Source: Bradyrhizobium sp. WBAH42 (GTDB lineage: Bacteria > Pseudomonadota > Alphaproteobacteria > Rhizobiales > Xanthobacteraceae). Taken from it: a DNA stretch of 64,000 bases. A program made the translations under genes and the position numbers. The notes under the pieces were generated by a model. It saw only the letters and a program-made list of their open reading frames with translations. It was not told the DNA's origin and did not search any database. Of this stretch, positions 48,277 to 56,623 are shown piece after piece. The stretch covers positions 496,001 through 560,000 of the forward strand of contig NZ_CP036533.1 of NCBI RefSeq assembly GCF_024585265.1, written 5' to 3'. Within the stretch, counting starts at the first letter, position 1, and each line of letters begins with the position of its first letter.

Positions 48277-48744
48277 ATGGACAAGCTCAGCTTTCACGAT
48301 CCGCTTTTTCGTACCTATGCGATCGCTGCCTCCGTCATGGTTCTCAAAGCTCTCATGATGTCGTGGTTGACGGTTGTTCGAATGATGCAAGTAAGAGGCG
48401 GATTTCGCTCACCCGAGGACACCAAGAAGACCATCCTCAACCCACATCCAAGCTCAGAACAACTAGCACCAAATGAATATGTGGACCGCATCCGGCGAAT
48501 TCAGCTGAACGATCTCGAAAATTTGCCGTTTTTCCTAGTCGCTGGATTCCTCTTCATCTTGACCGAGCCATCAATAGCGCTCACGCAATGGCTGCTGTAC
48601 GGTTACGCGGTCTCGCGGCTATTGCATTTCGCCGCATATTTCACGGCAAGGACTCACGATACGCGCGCAACACTCTGGACGGTGGGTTCTCTAATTCTAA
48701 TCTTTATGACTTGCTGGACGCTGATTGTTGCTTTGCGTCAATGA
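48277..48744 (+). CDS. MAPEG family membrane protein
   Basis: A 155-residue four-helix membrane protein. Family hallmarks: LMMSWLTVVRMMQVRGGFRS, VDRIRRIQLNDLENLPFFLV with the conserved N-D-x-E-N pattern, and YAVSRLLHFAAYFTARTHDT. MAPEG proteins are glutathione-dependent transferases or isomerases acting on lipophilic compounds. The pattern is closest to the microsomal PGE-synthase-like group. Start is the ATG at 48277. Confidence 0.92.
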   Translation: MDKLSFHDPLFRTYAIAASVMVLKALMMSWLTVVRMMQVRGGFRSPEDTKKTILNPHPSSEQLAPNEYVDRIRRIQLNDLENLPFFLVAGFLFILTEPSIALTQWLLYGYAVSRLLHFAAYFTARTHDTRATLWTVGSLILIFMTCWTLIVALRQ

Positions 48745-48955
48745 TGTCGGCAGCCACTGGGCCCGTCGCATGTAAGTTCGTATCCAACGAGGCATGGGCA
48801 GAAGCATCCGCCCGAGGTCCGTTCACCGCTCCTCAACGGACATCCTGCGATAGCATAGCGCGTTGGGCTCCGTTCCTTTGGCACTCTCAAGGGATTGACT
48901 GCCAAACTAGTAAGGAACAACCTATTTTACGTCGTCACCCCGCGACCTGCCTTCA

Positions 48956-49171
48956 ATGCTAACACGAGAAGAACATCTTACACGGAGCAAGGAAGCTGCG
49001 CTCGCGCTTCTAAGCGCCGGCCGTATGCGCGAGGCGGTTTCTTCGATAATGACGGATATCGTCAAGAGCCGAAGCAGCGAATTGCCTCATGAAATCCATG
49101 CATTTGGCATCTGTGCTGCCGCGGCTGGCGACACAAGTGCGGTGCGAGCGTACATCGAAGGCTTTATCTGA
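48956..49171 (+). CDS. Small conserved protein of a family also found in phages
   Basis: A 71-residue soluble helical protein: LTREEHLTRSKEAALALLSA, GRMREAVSSIMTDIVKS and a C-terminal AVRAYIEGFI. I recognise the pattern (REEHL at the N-terminus and IEGF at the end) from small hypothetical proteins of proteobacteria and their phages. Function unknown. Confidence 0.65.
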   Translation: MLTREEHLTRSKEAALALLSAGRMREAVSSIMTDIVKSRSSELPHEIHAFGICAAAAGDTSAVRAYIEGFI

Positions 49172-49185
49172 TATCTCTCGGATCT

Positions 49186-49305
49186 ATGTCTGCCTTTGGC
49201 CCATCTGCGAAGTTGCGCCGGTTCTGACGGAGGTCCGCTCGTCGATCCAGAGCGGACCGGATTAGCTCAACCTGAGTTCTTCGCATTTTGATCCCAACCC
49301 GACGT
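49186..49305. repeat. Accessory-region repeat, copy G
   Basis: Starts ATGTCTGCCTTTGGCCCATC, hairpin GGTCCGCT (49232-49239) with AGCGGACC (49251-49258), GGATTAGCTCAACCTGAGTT, CTTCGCATTTTGATCCCAAC and ends CGACGT. The outer ends are imperfect inverted repeats. Confidence 0.8.
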
Positions 49306-49313
49306 CGCGGAAG

Positions 49314-49625
49314 TCACTCTCTGGCTTGGTAGGTGACAGGTTGGCTCGCCCAGCCCTGTTGTCGGCCGGCGGGCCAACTGCCAAAGCGGTCAGCGCCGCT
49401 CCTTGTGCCTTTCAAGGAGAGCTGACTGACCTGCCACCTCAGCCAGTTCTGCGCTCTCGAAAATGCCTTCCGGCGGAAGTCGCTGCCAACCTTCTTGTAG
49501 GAGTATTCTTCTGCGAAGGTGAAATGCCCGTCGTCACGCTGCAGAATTGCAACGCGCCGCTGGTGCGGCTTTCCGGTGGAGACAGAGACGATCTGAACCG
49601 CCTCTGACACCTTCACCAACTCCAT
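49314..49625 (-). CDS. Small hypothetical protein
   Basis: A 103-residue frame. The N-terminal half (VKVSEAVQIVSVSTGKPHQR, RVAILQRDDGHFTFAEEYSY) resembles a small Bradyrhizobium family. The C-terminal 40 residues are low-complexity and may reflect a frameshift or decay. An AAGGA lies 10 nt before the ATG. Moderate confidence only. Confidence 0.5.
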   Translation of the reverse strand: MELVKVSEAVQIVSVSTGKPHQRRVAILQRDDGHFTFAEEYSYKKVGSDFRRKAFSRAQNWLRWQVSQLSLKGTRSGADRFGSWPAGRQQGWASQPVTYQARE

Positions 49626-49720
49626 CTGCTTGTATCCTTAACTCTCAATGCGGAGGGGAGATGCCGTTTCCCAACTAAGGTGTGCGGCTCGATAAACTAC
49701 CTCGAGTGGCGACGTTTGCA

Positions 49721-49839
49721 ATGTCGGCTCATGGCCCATCGCTGCCGCAGCCCAAGCCCAAGGATATGTCGACGGACAGAGGTAGACCGGACCTAACTTA
49801 AACCGGGCCCGACCGTCGCGATTGACCCCTAGCGGACAT
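49721..49839. repeat. Accessory-region repeat, copy H (diverged subtype)
   Basis: Ends are ATGTCGGCTCATGGCCCATC and GATTGACCCCTAGCGGACAT, imperfect inverted repeats. The middle is diverged and lacks the GTCCGCT hairpin. It lies in the 365-bp gap 49626-49990, otherwise empty. Confidence 0.7.
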
Positions 49840-49990
49840 TACAAAAATAGGTAGTCGTGGGTGACGGAAGGTTTCAAGCAACATAACTTTCCGATTCATG
49901 AACGCATCTGATCAAATTCACTTCCGCCGAAGTTGCATGATATAAATGTTTCGCTGCGAGATTTAGCGGATCAATTGCAACGAGGCCCCT

Positions 49991-51001
49991 ATGGCAGACG
50001 CAGCCGTCCAGGACAATCAATTACCGCCTGATGCGCGGGAGCACGTTCGCAACGTGGTCATGGGCCGATGTCTCGCTGTCCAGGGACTGAAACCAGTGTT
50101 CGACGGGTTGTCGTGGGAATACTTTCTTGATGATGTCGCAATAGCGGCACGCGGCGCGCGCATCAGGATGCGCGACATGACCGTCGGCACGGTCTGTGAC
50201 ACCATCCTGCTGCTGCCTCCCCCCGCCATTGCCCGGTTGCAGGCGGGTCTCTTCGTTTACTTCGAGCCTTTCGCGCCTGAGAACGAGGCGCATGCTGAAT
50301 GCTTGATGGAGCTACTCGACGCCGCCACGGTGAAGGTAATGTGGCAGCGGCGCCATGCCGTGCATGCGATGCAGGCCGTCGAGGCCCGGCAACGGGAAGC
50401 GAAGGCGGACGCGCAAGCACGTACGGCTGCGCTTTTGGCGGAATGGCGCGTGTGTCCAAATGCCAAACTCAGCACCGAGCCGGAAGACTTCCTGCGTTGG
50501 ATAAAGCTTCAGACCCCTGACACCTGGCACGTCATCGTCGAGAGCTGGGACTACAACAGCGACAACCGGCTGGACGTGGTCGAGTGGATCTTCGCGCAGC
50601 CGACTTGCGATCTCGGCACCGCGGCGCAATTCTTCTTCACCGCGGGGCTTTTCAACGATGACCCCGAACAACTCAGCCCCGTTTACCGGCGCATATGGAA
50701 TTTAATGAAGCGCATCGCCGACAATTGGCAACGCGGGTTTTACGCGCGCAACGAGTTGCAGCCCTCGGTCGAGCCTTCCGGCCTGGACTATTACGATGAA
50801 TTGGCGGCGCGGCGGAAAGCGGCCGGTCATCCGCTTCTCCTGATCGTGCCGGAGCCCGAGGCGCGCAGGTTCGGCTCGCGCCGCTCGAACTCAGCTTATT
50901 TCTACGAGCACGGCCATTTGCGCCTCGAATTTACCGAGTGGCGGCGGCACCGTGAACGCCTTGGCTGCGGCAGGGATTTTCCGCGCTGCTGCGAGATGTG
51001 A
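49991..51001 (+). CDS. DUF4274 domain-containing protein
   Basis: A 336-residue protein of unknown function. The DUF4274 part is at about 165-240: DFLRWIKLQTPDTWHVIVES, WDYNSDNRLDVVEWIF and PTCDLGTAAQFFFTAG. The N-terminal 140 residues are helical and end in a charged segment (VEARQREAKADAQARTAA). DUF4274 resembles SUKH-type accessory proteins in its scattered distribution, but no activity is known. Confidence 0.75.
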   Translation: MADAAVQDNQLPPDAREHVRNVVMGRCLAVQGLKPVFDGLSWEYFLDDVAIAARGARIRMRDMTVGTVCDTILLLPPPAIARLQAGLFVYFEPFAPENEAHAECLMELLDAATVKVMWQRRHAVHAMQAVEARQREAKADAQARTAALLAEWRVCPNAKLSTEPEDFLRWIKLQTPDTWHVIVESWDYNSDNRLDVVEWIFAQPTCDLGTAAQFFFTAGLFNDDPEQLSPVYRRIWNLMKRIADNWQRGFYARNELQPSVEPSGLDYYDELAARRKAAGHPLLLIVPEPEARRFGSRRSNSAYFYEHGHLRLEFTEWRRHRERLGCGRDFPRCCEM

Positions 51002-51068
51002 CCACATCGTCAGCGACGCTTCCCGTGCGATTGCGAAGCCTGGCTTTCGTGAGCAAAAAGAGAGGCTT

Positions 51069-51141
51069 CGTCAGCTGTTGGCCCTTAGCAGACCTTGTCA
51101 GGCGGTCCGTCGATTGTCTGCTTTTGACTCACTGGCGACAT
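51069..51141. repeat. Accessory-region repeat, copy I (short, decayed)
   Basis: TCAGCTGTTGGCCCTTAGCA at the left and CTTTTGACTCACTGGCGACA-T at the right match the family ends. The middle is shortened to about 35 bp. Found after the DUF4274 gene. Confidence 0.6.
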
Positions 51142-51285
51142 TCCGGCCTTAAAGCAGGCGTTGGTTCGTGGGCCCATCTGTTCAATCAGGATCATGCGGC
51201 GCGGTTTGAAAATTCGATGCTGTGACGGTGATTCGCGTATTCGACGTTATGGAAGAAGTCGGCCAGCGACCGACTTTCACTCTGC

Positions 51286-53268
51286 TCAGTTTGCTCGGTC
51301 AAGCAGCGGCAACCCACACTCCGCTAAGAACGCGGCCGTTCCTTCGTAGAAGGCTGGTGGACGGGTGGCGTCAATCGAATCCCCCCTCGGAATGTAGATC
51401 ACCATCCCCTGTCGCGCGCGTGTCAGCAGCACACGGTAAGCGTTGGTCAGATAGATCTTGCGGTTGTCGTCATTGACGTTCTGCCATCGCGTGCCGGAAA
51501 ACCGATAGAACTGCCACCTGCCATCGACCGACCGAAAATCAGCATCCCAGCACACCCCCACCCAATCGAGCTCCAGGCCCTGAATATCGAACTCGGTTGC
51601 AGGATCCTCCATATAGTAGGACGAGCGAACATCATCTTTTCCGTTCAAGAACCATGTCGTTGCTTCGATCTTTTCGTGAACGTTGAGTCCCTCAGGCTTC
51701 AGGCGCGATGCGCCCGACGAGGCCACTAGACCAATGCGTTCCGAACCCCGCCCACGATCTCGGAGCCATTGCCGAGCGTGGCCGAGCTCTCGCGTCAGGA
51801 CGATCGGATAGGTCTCCTTAATCGCCTGGTATAGCGCTTTAGCCTCTTTGGCCTCCCCAGCGACGAGGGCGCCAACGAACGCAGAGAGCTTTTCGGCACG
51901 AAACGATCGCACCGAGACCGCCAAATGAAGCGCCGGCAGAGATTGGCTCTCAAGCCCTGCGAGAAGTGCCGGTAGATCTTGCCCCCAATGGTAGTCTCGA
52001 TGGGCTAGTTGTTCCGAAGTATAGACTTTCCAGTTCCGAAAGCTTCGCTGGAGCGCGGAAAACCATTCGGTTAGGCCCGCTTCACCGGCGTTGATCTCCT
52101 GTCCTCCGCCTATGAGACATATGATTGTGCACCAGCCGTCGTGCCTGTCCATGACGCTTATGAGAAACTCAGGTTCAGACATCTGGAAGTTCGTCTGCCC
52201 CTTCTTCTGGCTCATAAAGTTTGCCAGATGCTTGGCGTCCCATGCCCGCTGCGCCTCGTCGAACACCGCAACCCGCTCGATCGGAGGCTCAGAGGCGACG
52301 AGGTTGCTGTCGCGGAAGTGCATAATGTTCTGAACGAAGCTTTTGACTTTCCGGAGCGCGTCGGACTTCTTACTCTTCTCGCCGCGCTCCTTTAATTGCG
52401 CGTGTTCGTCCCGTGCGAGTGCCTCGCGCAGCACCTCCACCAAGGGGCCGTTACCGGACAGGAAGACGGCATGCTCTTCCTTGTGAGCCTTCGTCCGAAG
52501 TGCCATGAGATTGAGGCCTGCCAAGGTCTTTCCGGCACCCGGCACTCCCGTCACGAAGCAGATCGCCTTGCGTCGGTGAGCCTTGGCATCCTCGATGATG
52601 TCAGCAAGGCATGCTGCCGTCTGACTTAGATTTTTAGCTCCGGCGTCGGAGCGCGTAATATCTTCGACCCGATGGCCCTGGTAGAGCGCCTGCGCGGCTT
52701 CAATGATTGTGGGCGTGGGCTTGTAGCCAGTCCGCGACCACTGAGCGCCGTCCAAGTCAGCCTGCTTTGGTATCTCACGCACGACACGCCCGAGGATTTC
52801 GCGCAGATTATCCCCATTCGATTTGACGGGGCTTGCGATTCCGTCATTTTGCCATGCGAGCTCAACGGATGGATTCGCCGCCATCGTCGCCACAACGATC
52901 GGCACGATTCGCCGATCATGGCTCCCAGCATGGAAGTTCTTGAGGTCGAGGGCATAGTCGACAACTTGATCGAGAGCTGCCGCATCGAACTGATCCGAGC
53001 CGACTTTGAATTCGATGACGAAAACGATTCCTGCCGTAGTCACCACGACGTCGGCACGCTTGCCCATGCGCGGGATCGCAAACTCAAATGCAATCCAACC
53101 ATCGAGCCCACTAAATTGAGCCCGCGCGAGCTCGATCTGGCTCAGCCACGCGTTGCGCTGCAGCGCCTCTAGTGCAAAGGGATTCTGCTTGGCGAGACTT
53201 CCCAGAATAGCGTCTGGGGTTAAATCGACAAGCTCTTGGATCGAGCTAGAATAAAAGGCACCATTCAT
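51286..53268 (-). CDS. Nuclease-helicase fusion, DUF2075 type
   Basis: A 660-residue soluble protein. Residues 55-95 look like a PD-(D/E)xK nuclease core: GWIAFEFAIPRMGKRADVVV with Asp73, then IVFVIEFKVG with Glu86 and Lys88. An ATPase of the SF1/DUF2075 kind follows: Walker A GVPGAGKT (241-248), Walker B VAVFDEAQ (Asp337, Glu338), and an arginine-finger segment YRVLLTRARQG (611-621). A DNA- or RNA-acting restriction or defence role is plausible. It is divergent from a DEDDh exonuclease gene with 36 bp between the start codons. Confidence 0.85.
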   Translation of the reverse strand: MNGAFYSSSIQELVDLTPDAILGSLAKQNPFALEALQRNAWLSQIELARAQFSGLDGWIAFEFAIPRMGKRADVVVTTAGIVFVIEFKVGSDQFDAAALDQVVDYALDLKNFHAGSHDRRIVPIVVATMAANPSVELAWQNDGIASPVKSNGDNLREILGRVVREIPKQADLDGAQWSRTGYKPTPTIIEAAQALYQGHRVEDITRSDAGAKNLSQTAACLADIIEDAKAHRRKAICFVTGVPGAGKTLAGLNLMALRTKAHKEEHAVFLSGNGPLVEVLREALARDEHAQLKERGEKSKKSDALRKVKSFVQNIMHFRDSNLVASEPPIERVAVFDEAQRAWDAKHLANFMSQKKGQTNFQMSEPEFLISVMDRHDGWCTIICLIGGGQEINAGEAGLTEWFSALQRSFRNWKVYTSEQLAHRDYHWGQDLPALLAGLESQSLPALHLAVSVRSFRAEKLSAFVGALVAGEAKEAKALYQAIKETYPIVLTRELGHARQWLRDRGRGSERIGLVASSGASRLKPEGLNVHEKIEATTWFLNGKDDVRSSYYMEDPATEFDIQGLELDWVGVCWDADFRSVDGRWQFYRFSGTRWQNVNDDNRKIYLTNAYRVLLTRARQGMVIYIPRGDSIDATRPPAFYEGTAAFLAECGLPLLDRAN

Positions 53269-53304
53269 GTGTTTCGCGCGCTTCCGCCTGATTTTTTGGT
53301 TGAT

Positions 53305-54210
53305 ATGATGTCGAACGAGATCAATCTAGCAGCAATGGCTGACATATTATCGAAGTCCCCGGATTATCGGGTTCTTCGTCGGCTCATGCCGCGGACAGAA
53401 TTCACTCCATGCGACGGACAGGCAACAAAGACTGGCATTTTGCTGGATGTTGAAACCACCGGCCTGAATACAGAACAAGACGAAATCATCGAGCTGGCGA
53501 TGGTGAAATTCGACTATCTGCCAGATGACAGGATTGCACGAATCACCGATGTCTTTTCATCCTTCAACGAGCCTCAGAATCCGATCCCCGACGAGATCAC
53601 CGAGCTCACGGGCATTTCGGACGAAATGGTGCTGGGACATCGGATCGATCCGAATGCGGTTTCGGCGTTTGTCTCGGACGCTGTGATCATCGTCGCCCAC
53701 AATGCAAATTTTGATCGGAAATTTGCCGAGCGCTATTGGCCCGTTTTTGAGCGGAAGCCGTGGGCATGCTCTGCGACGGAAATCGAATGGCGTAGGCACG
53801 GATTTGACGGATCGCGACTGGGCTACTTATTGGCCGGCGTGGGCCTCTTTCACCAAGCGCATCGCGCAATTGACGATTGCCGGGCCTTGATTGAAATCTT
53901 GTCCACAAACGTACCAAACCAGGTTCGATCGGCTTTCGCCATTCTCCTGGAACGCGCTCGGCGCAAGACAATTCGGATATGGGCGGAACAATCGCCCTTT
54001 GAACTAAAAGATACGTTGAAAAAGCGAGGTTACCGTTGGAGCGACGGCGCAGATGGAAGGCCGAGATCTTGGTACATCGATGTCGACGAAGCTCATCAAC
54101 CAGCAGAAGTCGACTTCTTGAGAACAACCATTTACCTGCAAGAAGTTGTTCCGAGAATTCAGATTCTGAGCGCGATGAACAGATTTTTCGAGCCGCATAT
54201 AGAGGAATAG
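53305..54210 (+). CDS. DEDDh 3'-5' exonuclease (DnaQ-like) with extra C-terminal domain
   Basis: A 301-residue protein from the tandem ATG codons at 53305/53308. Exonuclease residues are all present: Asp48 and Glu50 (LLDVETTGL), Asp137 (VAHNANFDRKF), His186 and Asp191 (HRAIDDC). The domain covers about 43-205. Residues 215-290 form an additional domain, including WAEQSPFELKDTLKKRGYRW and RSWYIDV, resembling small domains attached to DNA-modifying enzymes. The ribosome site is weak and the promoter must overlap the divergent gene. Confidence 0.88.
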   Translation: MMSNEINLAAMADILSKSPDYRVLRRLMPRTEFTPCDGQATKTGILLDVETTGLNTEQDEIIELAMVKFDYLPDDRIARITDVFSSFNEPQNPIPDEITELTGISDEMVLGHRIDPNAVSAFVSDAVIIVAHNANFDRKFAERYWPVFERKPWACSATEIEWRRHGFDGSRLGYLLAGVGLFHQAHRAIDDCRALIEILSTNVPNQVRSAFAILLERARRKTIRIWAEQSPFELKDTLKKRGYRWSDGADGRPRSWYIDVDEAHQPAEVDFLRTTIYLQEVVPRIQILSAMNRFFEPHIEE

Positions 54211-54270
54211 TGGACTGCTGCCCGGCCCCGCAATTTCTGTTAGGGCCCAGCACTACGTCATCGATTCTGT

Positions 54271-54477
54271 CTAGCGTGCTTCACGTTGGGCCTTAAACGC
54301 AGCAATGAATACCTCGACCCCGGTGGTGGTTAATCCGTTTTCGGTGATCAGGCCGAGCTGCGCTAAGTTGACTGTCTCATTGGGACTGTCATTCTGTGTC
54401 GACCCGCCGCCGAAAAGCTTGACGACTATTCGCTGCTCCCGCCGCGTCAGCCCATTCCAGAGCTTCAAATTAGCCAC
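54271..54477 (-). CDS. Small hypothetical protein, winged-helix-like
   Basis: A 68-residue protein with a start at GTG (54477). The sequence LWNGLTRREQRIVVKLFGGG, then NLAQLGLITENGLTTTGVEV, reads like a minimal helix-turn-helix with a short wing. Convergent with the exonuclease gene. No family recognised. Confidence 0.5.
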   Translation of the reverse strand: MANLKLWNGLTRREQRIVVKLFGGGSTQNDSPNETVNLAQLGLITENGLTTTGVEVFIAAFKAQREAR

Positions 54478-54706
54478 CTCGATGCCTCGCGCGAATCGCT
54501 CCTGACACTGGGGAATTAGCTGACTCGTCAGAGGCGAAATCGTGGCAGATGCCGCAACGTCGGTCGTTCCTCATGTGGGCTGAGAGCCGGCCCGGCTCCT
54601 TTCGAGAAGGCGCTGCTCAGTCGATCAGGGCATGATTTAGCTTCAGACAATCGCCACAAAGTTCACTGACACGTTCTCCCAAAGTCAGTCTCCACGCAGG
54701 CCCAGG

Positions 54707-55531
54707 ATGTTCCAGTATTCACTCGATGTATTGCGTCAGCGCTATGTCGTCGAGAAAAGACCGCTCGAGGCCAGCGTCGAGCAAATTTTGCGGGCCGACA
54801 CCCGTGCGGGAGCGCGTGCCATCCTGGCTTCGGTCGATAGACGTCGGTTCGAAAATAGGTCCGAAGGGCAGCGACTCCGCAAAATGCTCCGCTTTGAGAC
54901 CTCTCTCTGGGAAAGCGGCCATCATGCCGTAGCAGGCGTGGACGAGGCTGGAATGAGCCCTCTCGCCGGGCCGGTCTCCGCTGGCGCCGTGATACTGAAA
55001 CCCGGCACTCGGATAGTCGGAATCGACGACTCGAAAAAGCTCGATACCGCGGCTCGCGAAGAACTCGCGAAGGAGATCAAGGAAAGGGCAGAGAGTTGGT
55101 GCGTGGCGTTCGTCGAGGTCGAGGAGATTGACGCGATCAATATCTATTGGGCGGGGCATCCAGGCTATGCAGCGTGCAGTCCGGGGCCTGTGCTGACGCC
55201 GCAGCACTTGCTGATCGATGCGAAGCGGTTGAAGGAAATCGACATCCCTCAGCAGGCCATCATCAAAGGCGATGCCAAGTCTGCCAGCATCGCCGCCGCC
55301 TCCATTCTCGCGAAAGTCGAGCGTGACACCGTCATGCGAGCCCTCGACTCGCGTCACCCCGGCTACGGATTCGCGGATCACAAGGGCTACCCGGTGCCAG
55401 CTCATTATGAGGCGCTCGCCAGGCTTGGCGCATGCGCTGCTCACCGGAGATCGTTCGGACCCGTGCGCAAGGCTCTTGGGTTACCGCCCCTGCCGCCCTG
55501 GCCTTCGGCATCCGAGCGGGCCGCCGGCTGA
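54707..55531 (+). CDS. Ribonuclease HII-like protein with a compensated frameshift
   Basis: RNase HII cuts RNA in RNA-DNA hybrids, including single ribonucleotides in DNA. The protein has 274 residues with a 70-residue N-terminal extension. Active-site acids are Asp79 and Glu80 (GVDEAGMSPLAGPV), Asp171 (LLIDAKRL) and Asp207 (ASILAKVERD), with DDSKKLD also present. Usual RNases HII have GRGP where this has GMSP. Residues 151-162 are out of frame with the family: read in the +1 frame the DNA gives IQAMQRAVRGL, the expected helix. The core motifs are retained, so activity is possible. It is probably a second copy, not the housekeeping rnhB. Confidence 0.82.
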   Translation: MFQYSLDVLRQRYVVEKRPLEASVEQILRADTRAGARAILASVDRRRFENRSEGQRLRKMLRFETSLWESGHHAVAGVDEAGMSPLAGPVSAGAVILKPGTRIVGIDDSKKLDTAAREELAKEIKERAESWCVAFVEVEEIDAINIYWAGHPGYAACSPGPVLTPQHLLIDAKRLKEIDIPQQAIIKGDAKSASIAAASILAKVERDTVMRALDSRHPGYGFADHKGYPVPAHYEALARLGACAAHRRSFGPVRKALGLPPLPPWPSASERAAG

Positions 55532-55549
55532 CGACTCGTAGCGGCGGCA

Positions 55550-56497
55550 TTATTTCCGCGACCAGCTCTTTTCGCGAAAAACGTCCTTGGCGCTTTTGTC
55601 AGACCGCAGACCGAGATAGACCGGCTGGCGCAGCTCGCCCTTGCTGGTCCACTCCGCGAACTTAACTTCCGCGACCAATGTGGGACGCACCCAGGTCGTG
55701 ACGCGCTCGTCCTTCACCTGGGCAGGAAAGGGCGACTTCGCGGTCTTGAGCTTCATCAGCTTGCCATGGAGCTCTTCGAGAATTTGGTGACTGAAGCCGG
55801 TGCCGACGTGGCCGATGTACCGCCAGGCGTCATCTTCGCGTACTGCTAAGACGAGAGCGCCGAAGAACGGCCGGGTTCGCCTCGGCGCCGTGAAGCCGGC
55901 GATCACTACCTCCTGCCGCTGCGCGGTCTTCACCTTCAGCCAGTCAGCGGTCCGGCGTCCGGACGCGTACGGGCTGTCCGCGCGCTTCGCCATGATGCCT
56001 TCGAGATGTCTCTGCTCGGCTTCTGCAAAGAACTTTGTGCCGCTGCCTTTACGGTGCTTGCTGAATGCGATCAGCTTGTGGCGCGGCAGGACGGCCTTGA
56101 GCCGCTTCTTTCGCTCAAGGAGCGGCAGCGCACGCAGGTCCTCGCCGTCTGCGAACATGAGGTCGAAAGCGCAGTACAAAAGCTTGGCCTCATGGCGCAG
56201 CGCGTTTTGAAGCAACTGGAAATGGGAAACGCCGTCTTTCCCGATCGCGACGAGCTCGCCATCGATCACGGCATCCGCCTTCACGCCCTCAAGTGCTTTC
56301 GCGACTACGACATAGGCGTGGCTGATAATTTTCCCATTGCGGCTGTAGAGGGCGACCCGACCACTCCGGATTTCTGCGACCATGCGGAAACCATCGAATT
56401 TGTCCTCGAAGACCCAATTGGGATCGTCGAACGGTGAATCGGTCAGCGTGGCCAGCATGGGTTGCAGGCGATGAGGCAGTGTTGATTTTCGAGCCAT
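55550..56497 (-). CDS. ATP-dependent DNA ligase, stand-alone (LigC/LigD-ligase type)
   Basis: A 315-residue ligase that joins DNA nicks or ends. Motif I is EDKFDGFR with Lys33 as the AMP acceptor. Motif III is FDLMFADG, IV is EGIMAKRADSPYASGRR, V is ADWLKVK, and the OB-fold domain fills residues 210-310 (IGHVGTGFSHQILEELHGKL). Polymerase and phosphoesterase domains of full LigD are absent, and no ku gene is seen in the window. A clear EcfG-type promoter lies 30-55 bp upstream, so stress induction is predicted. Confidence 0.93.
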   Translation of the reverse strand: MARKSTLPHRLQPMLATLTDSPFDDPNWVFEDKFDGFRMVAEIRSGRVALYSRNGKIISHAYVVVAKALEGVKADAVIDGELVAIGKDGVSHFQLLQNALRHEAKLLYCAFDLMFADGEDLRALPLLERKKRLKAVLPRHKLIAFSKHRKGSGTKFFAEAEQRHLEGIMAKRADSPYASGRRTADWLKVKTAQRQEVVIAGFTAPRRTRPFFGALVLAVREDDAWRYIGHVGTGFSHQILEELHGKLMKLKTAKSPFPAQVKDERVTTWVRPTLVAEVKFAEWTSKGELRQPVYLGLRSDKSAKDVFREKSWSRK

Positions 56498-56526
56498 GAC
56501 CGGACGACGGGATCAGAGAGGGTGGC

Positions 56527-56552
56527 AACGAGTGGGATGCATCGTGAGTTCC
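56527..56552 (-). promoter_or_regulatory. Predicted EcfG (general stress) promoter of the DNA ligase gene
   Basis: On the minus strand GGAAC (56552-56548), 17 bases and CGTT (56530-56527) exactly match the alphaproteobacterial EcfG/RpoE2 consensus GGAAC-N16/17-CGTT. The -10 element ends 30 bp before the ligase start codon, the right place for a short leader. Confidence 0.7.
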
Positions 56553-56623
56553 GTCCGACTCGGTCGCGCTAAGCGGACGCGTTTCGATCGGATATCGGAC
56601 CGCAGACTTGCGCCCGGGTCTTT

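Noticed and set aside
37511..51141. A CRISPR array from the repeated sequence
   Set aside because: Copies are 70-120 bp, widely and irregularly spaced with genes between them, and differ from each other. No spacers or cas genes are seen.
51286..53268. Assignment of the nuclease-helicase to a specific named defence system
   Set aside because: The domain content is suggestive, but partner genes of the systems I know are absent, so a name would be a guess.
33381..54500. A tRNA-linked integrative island with att sites
   Set aside because: The region looks accessory, but I found no integrase gene, no tRNA gene and no long direct repeats at its limits.
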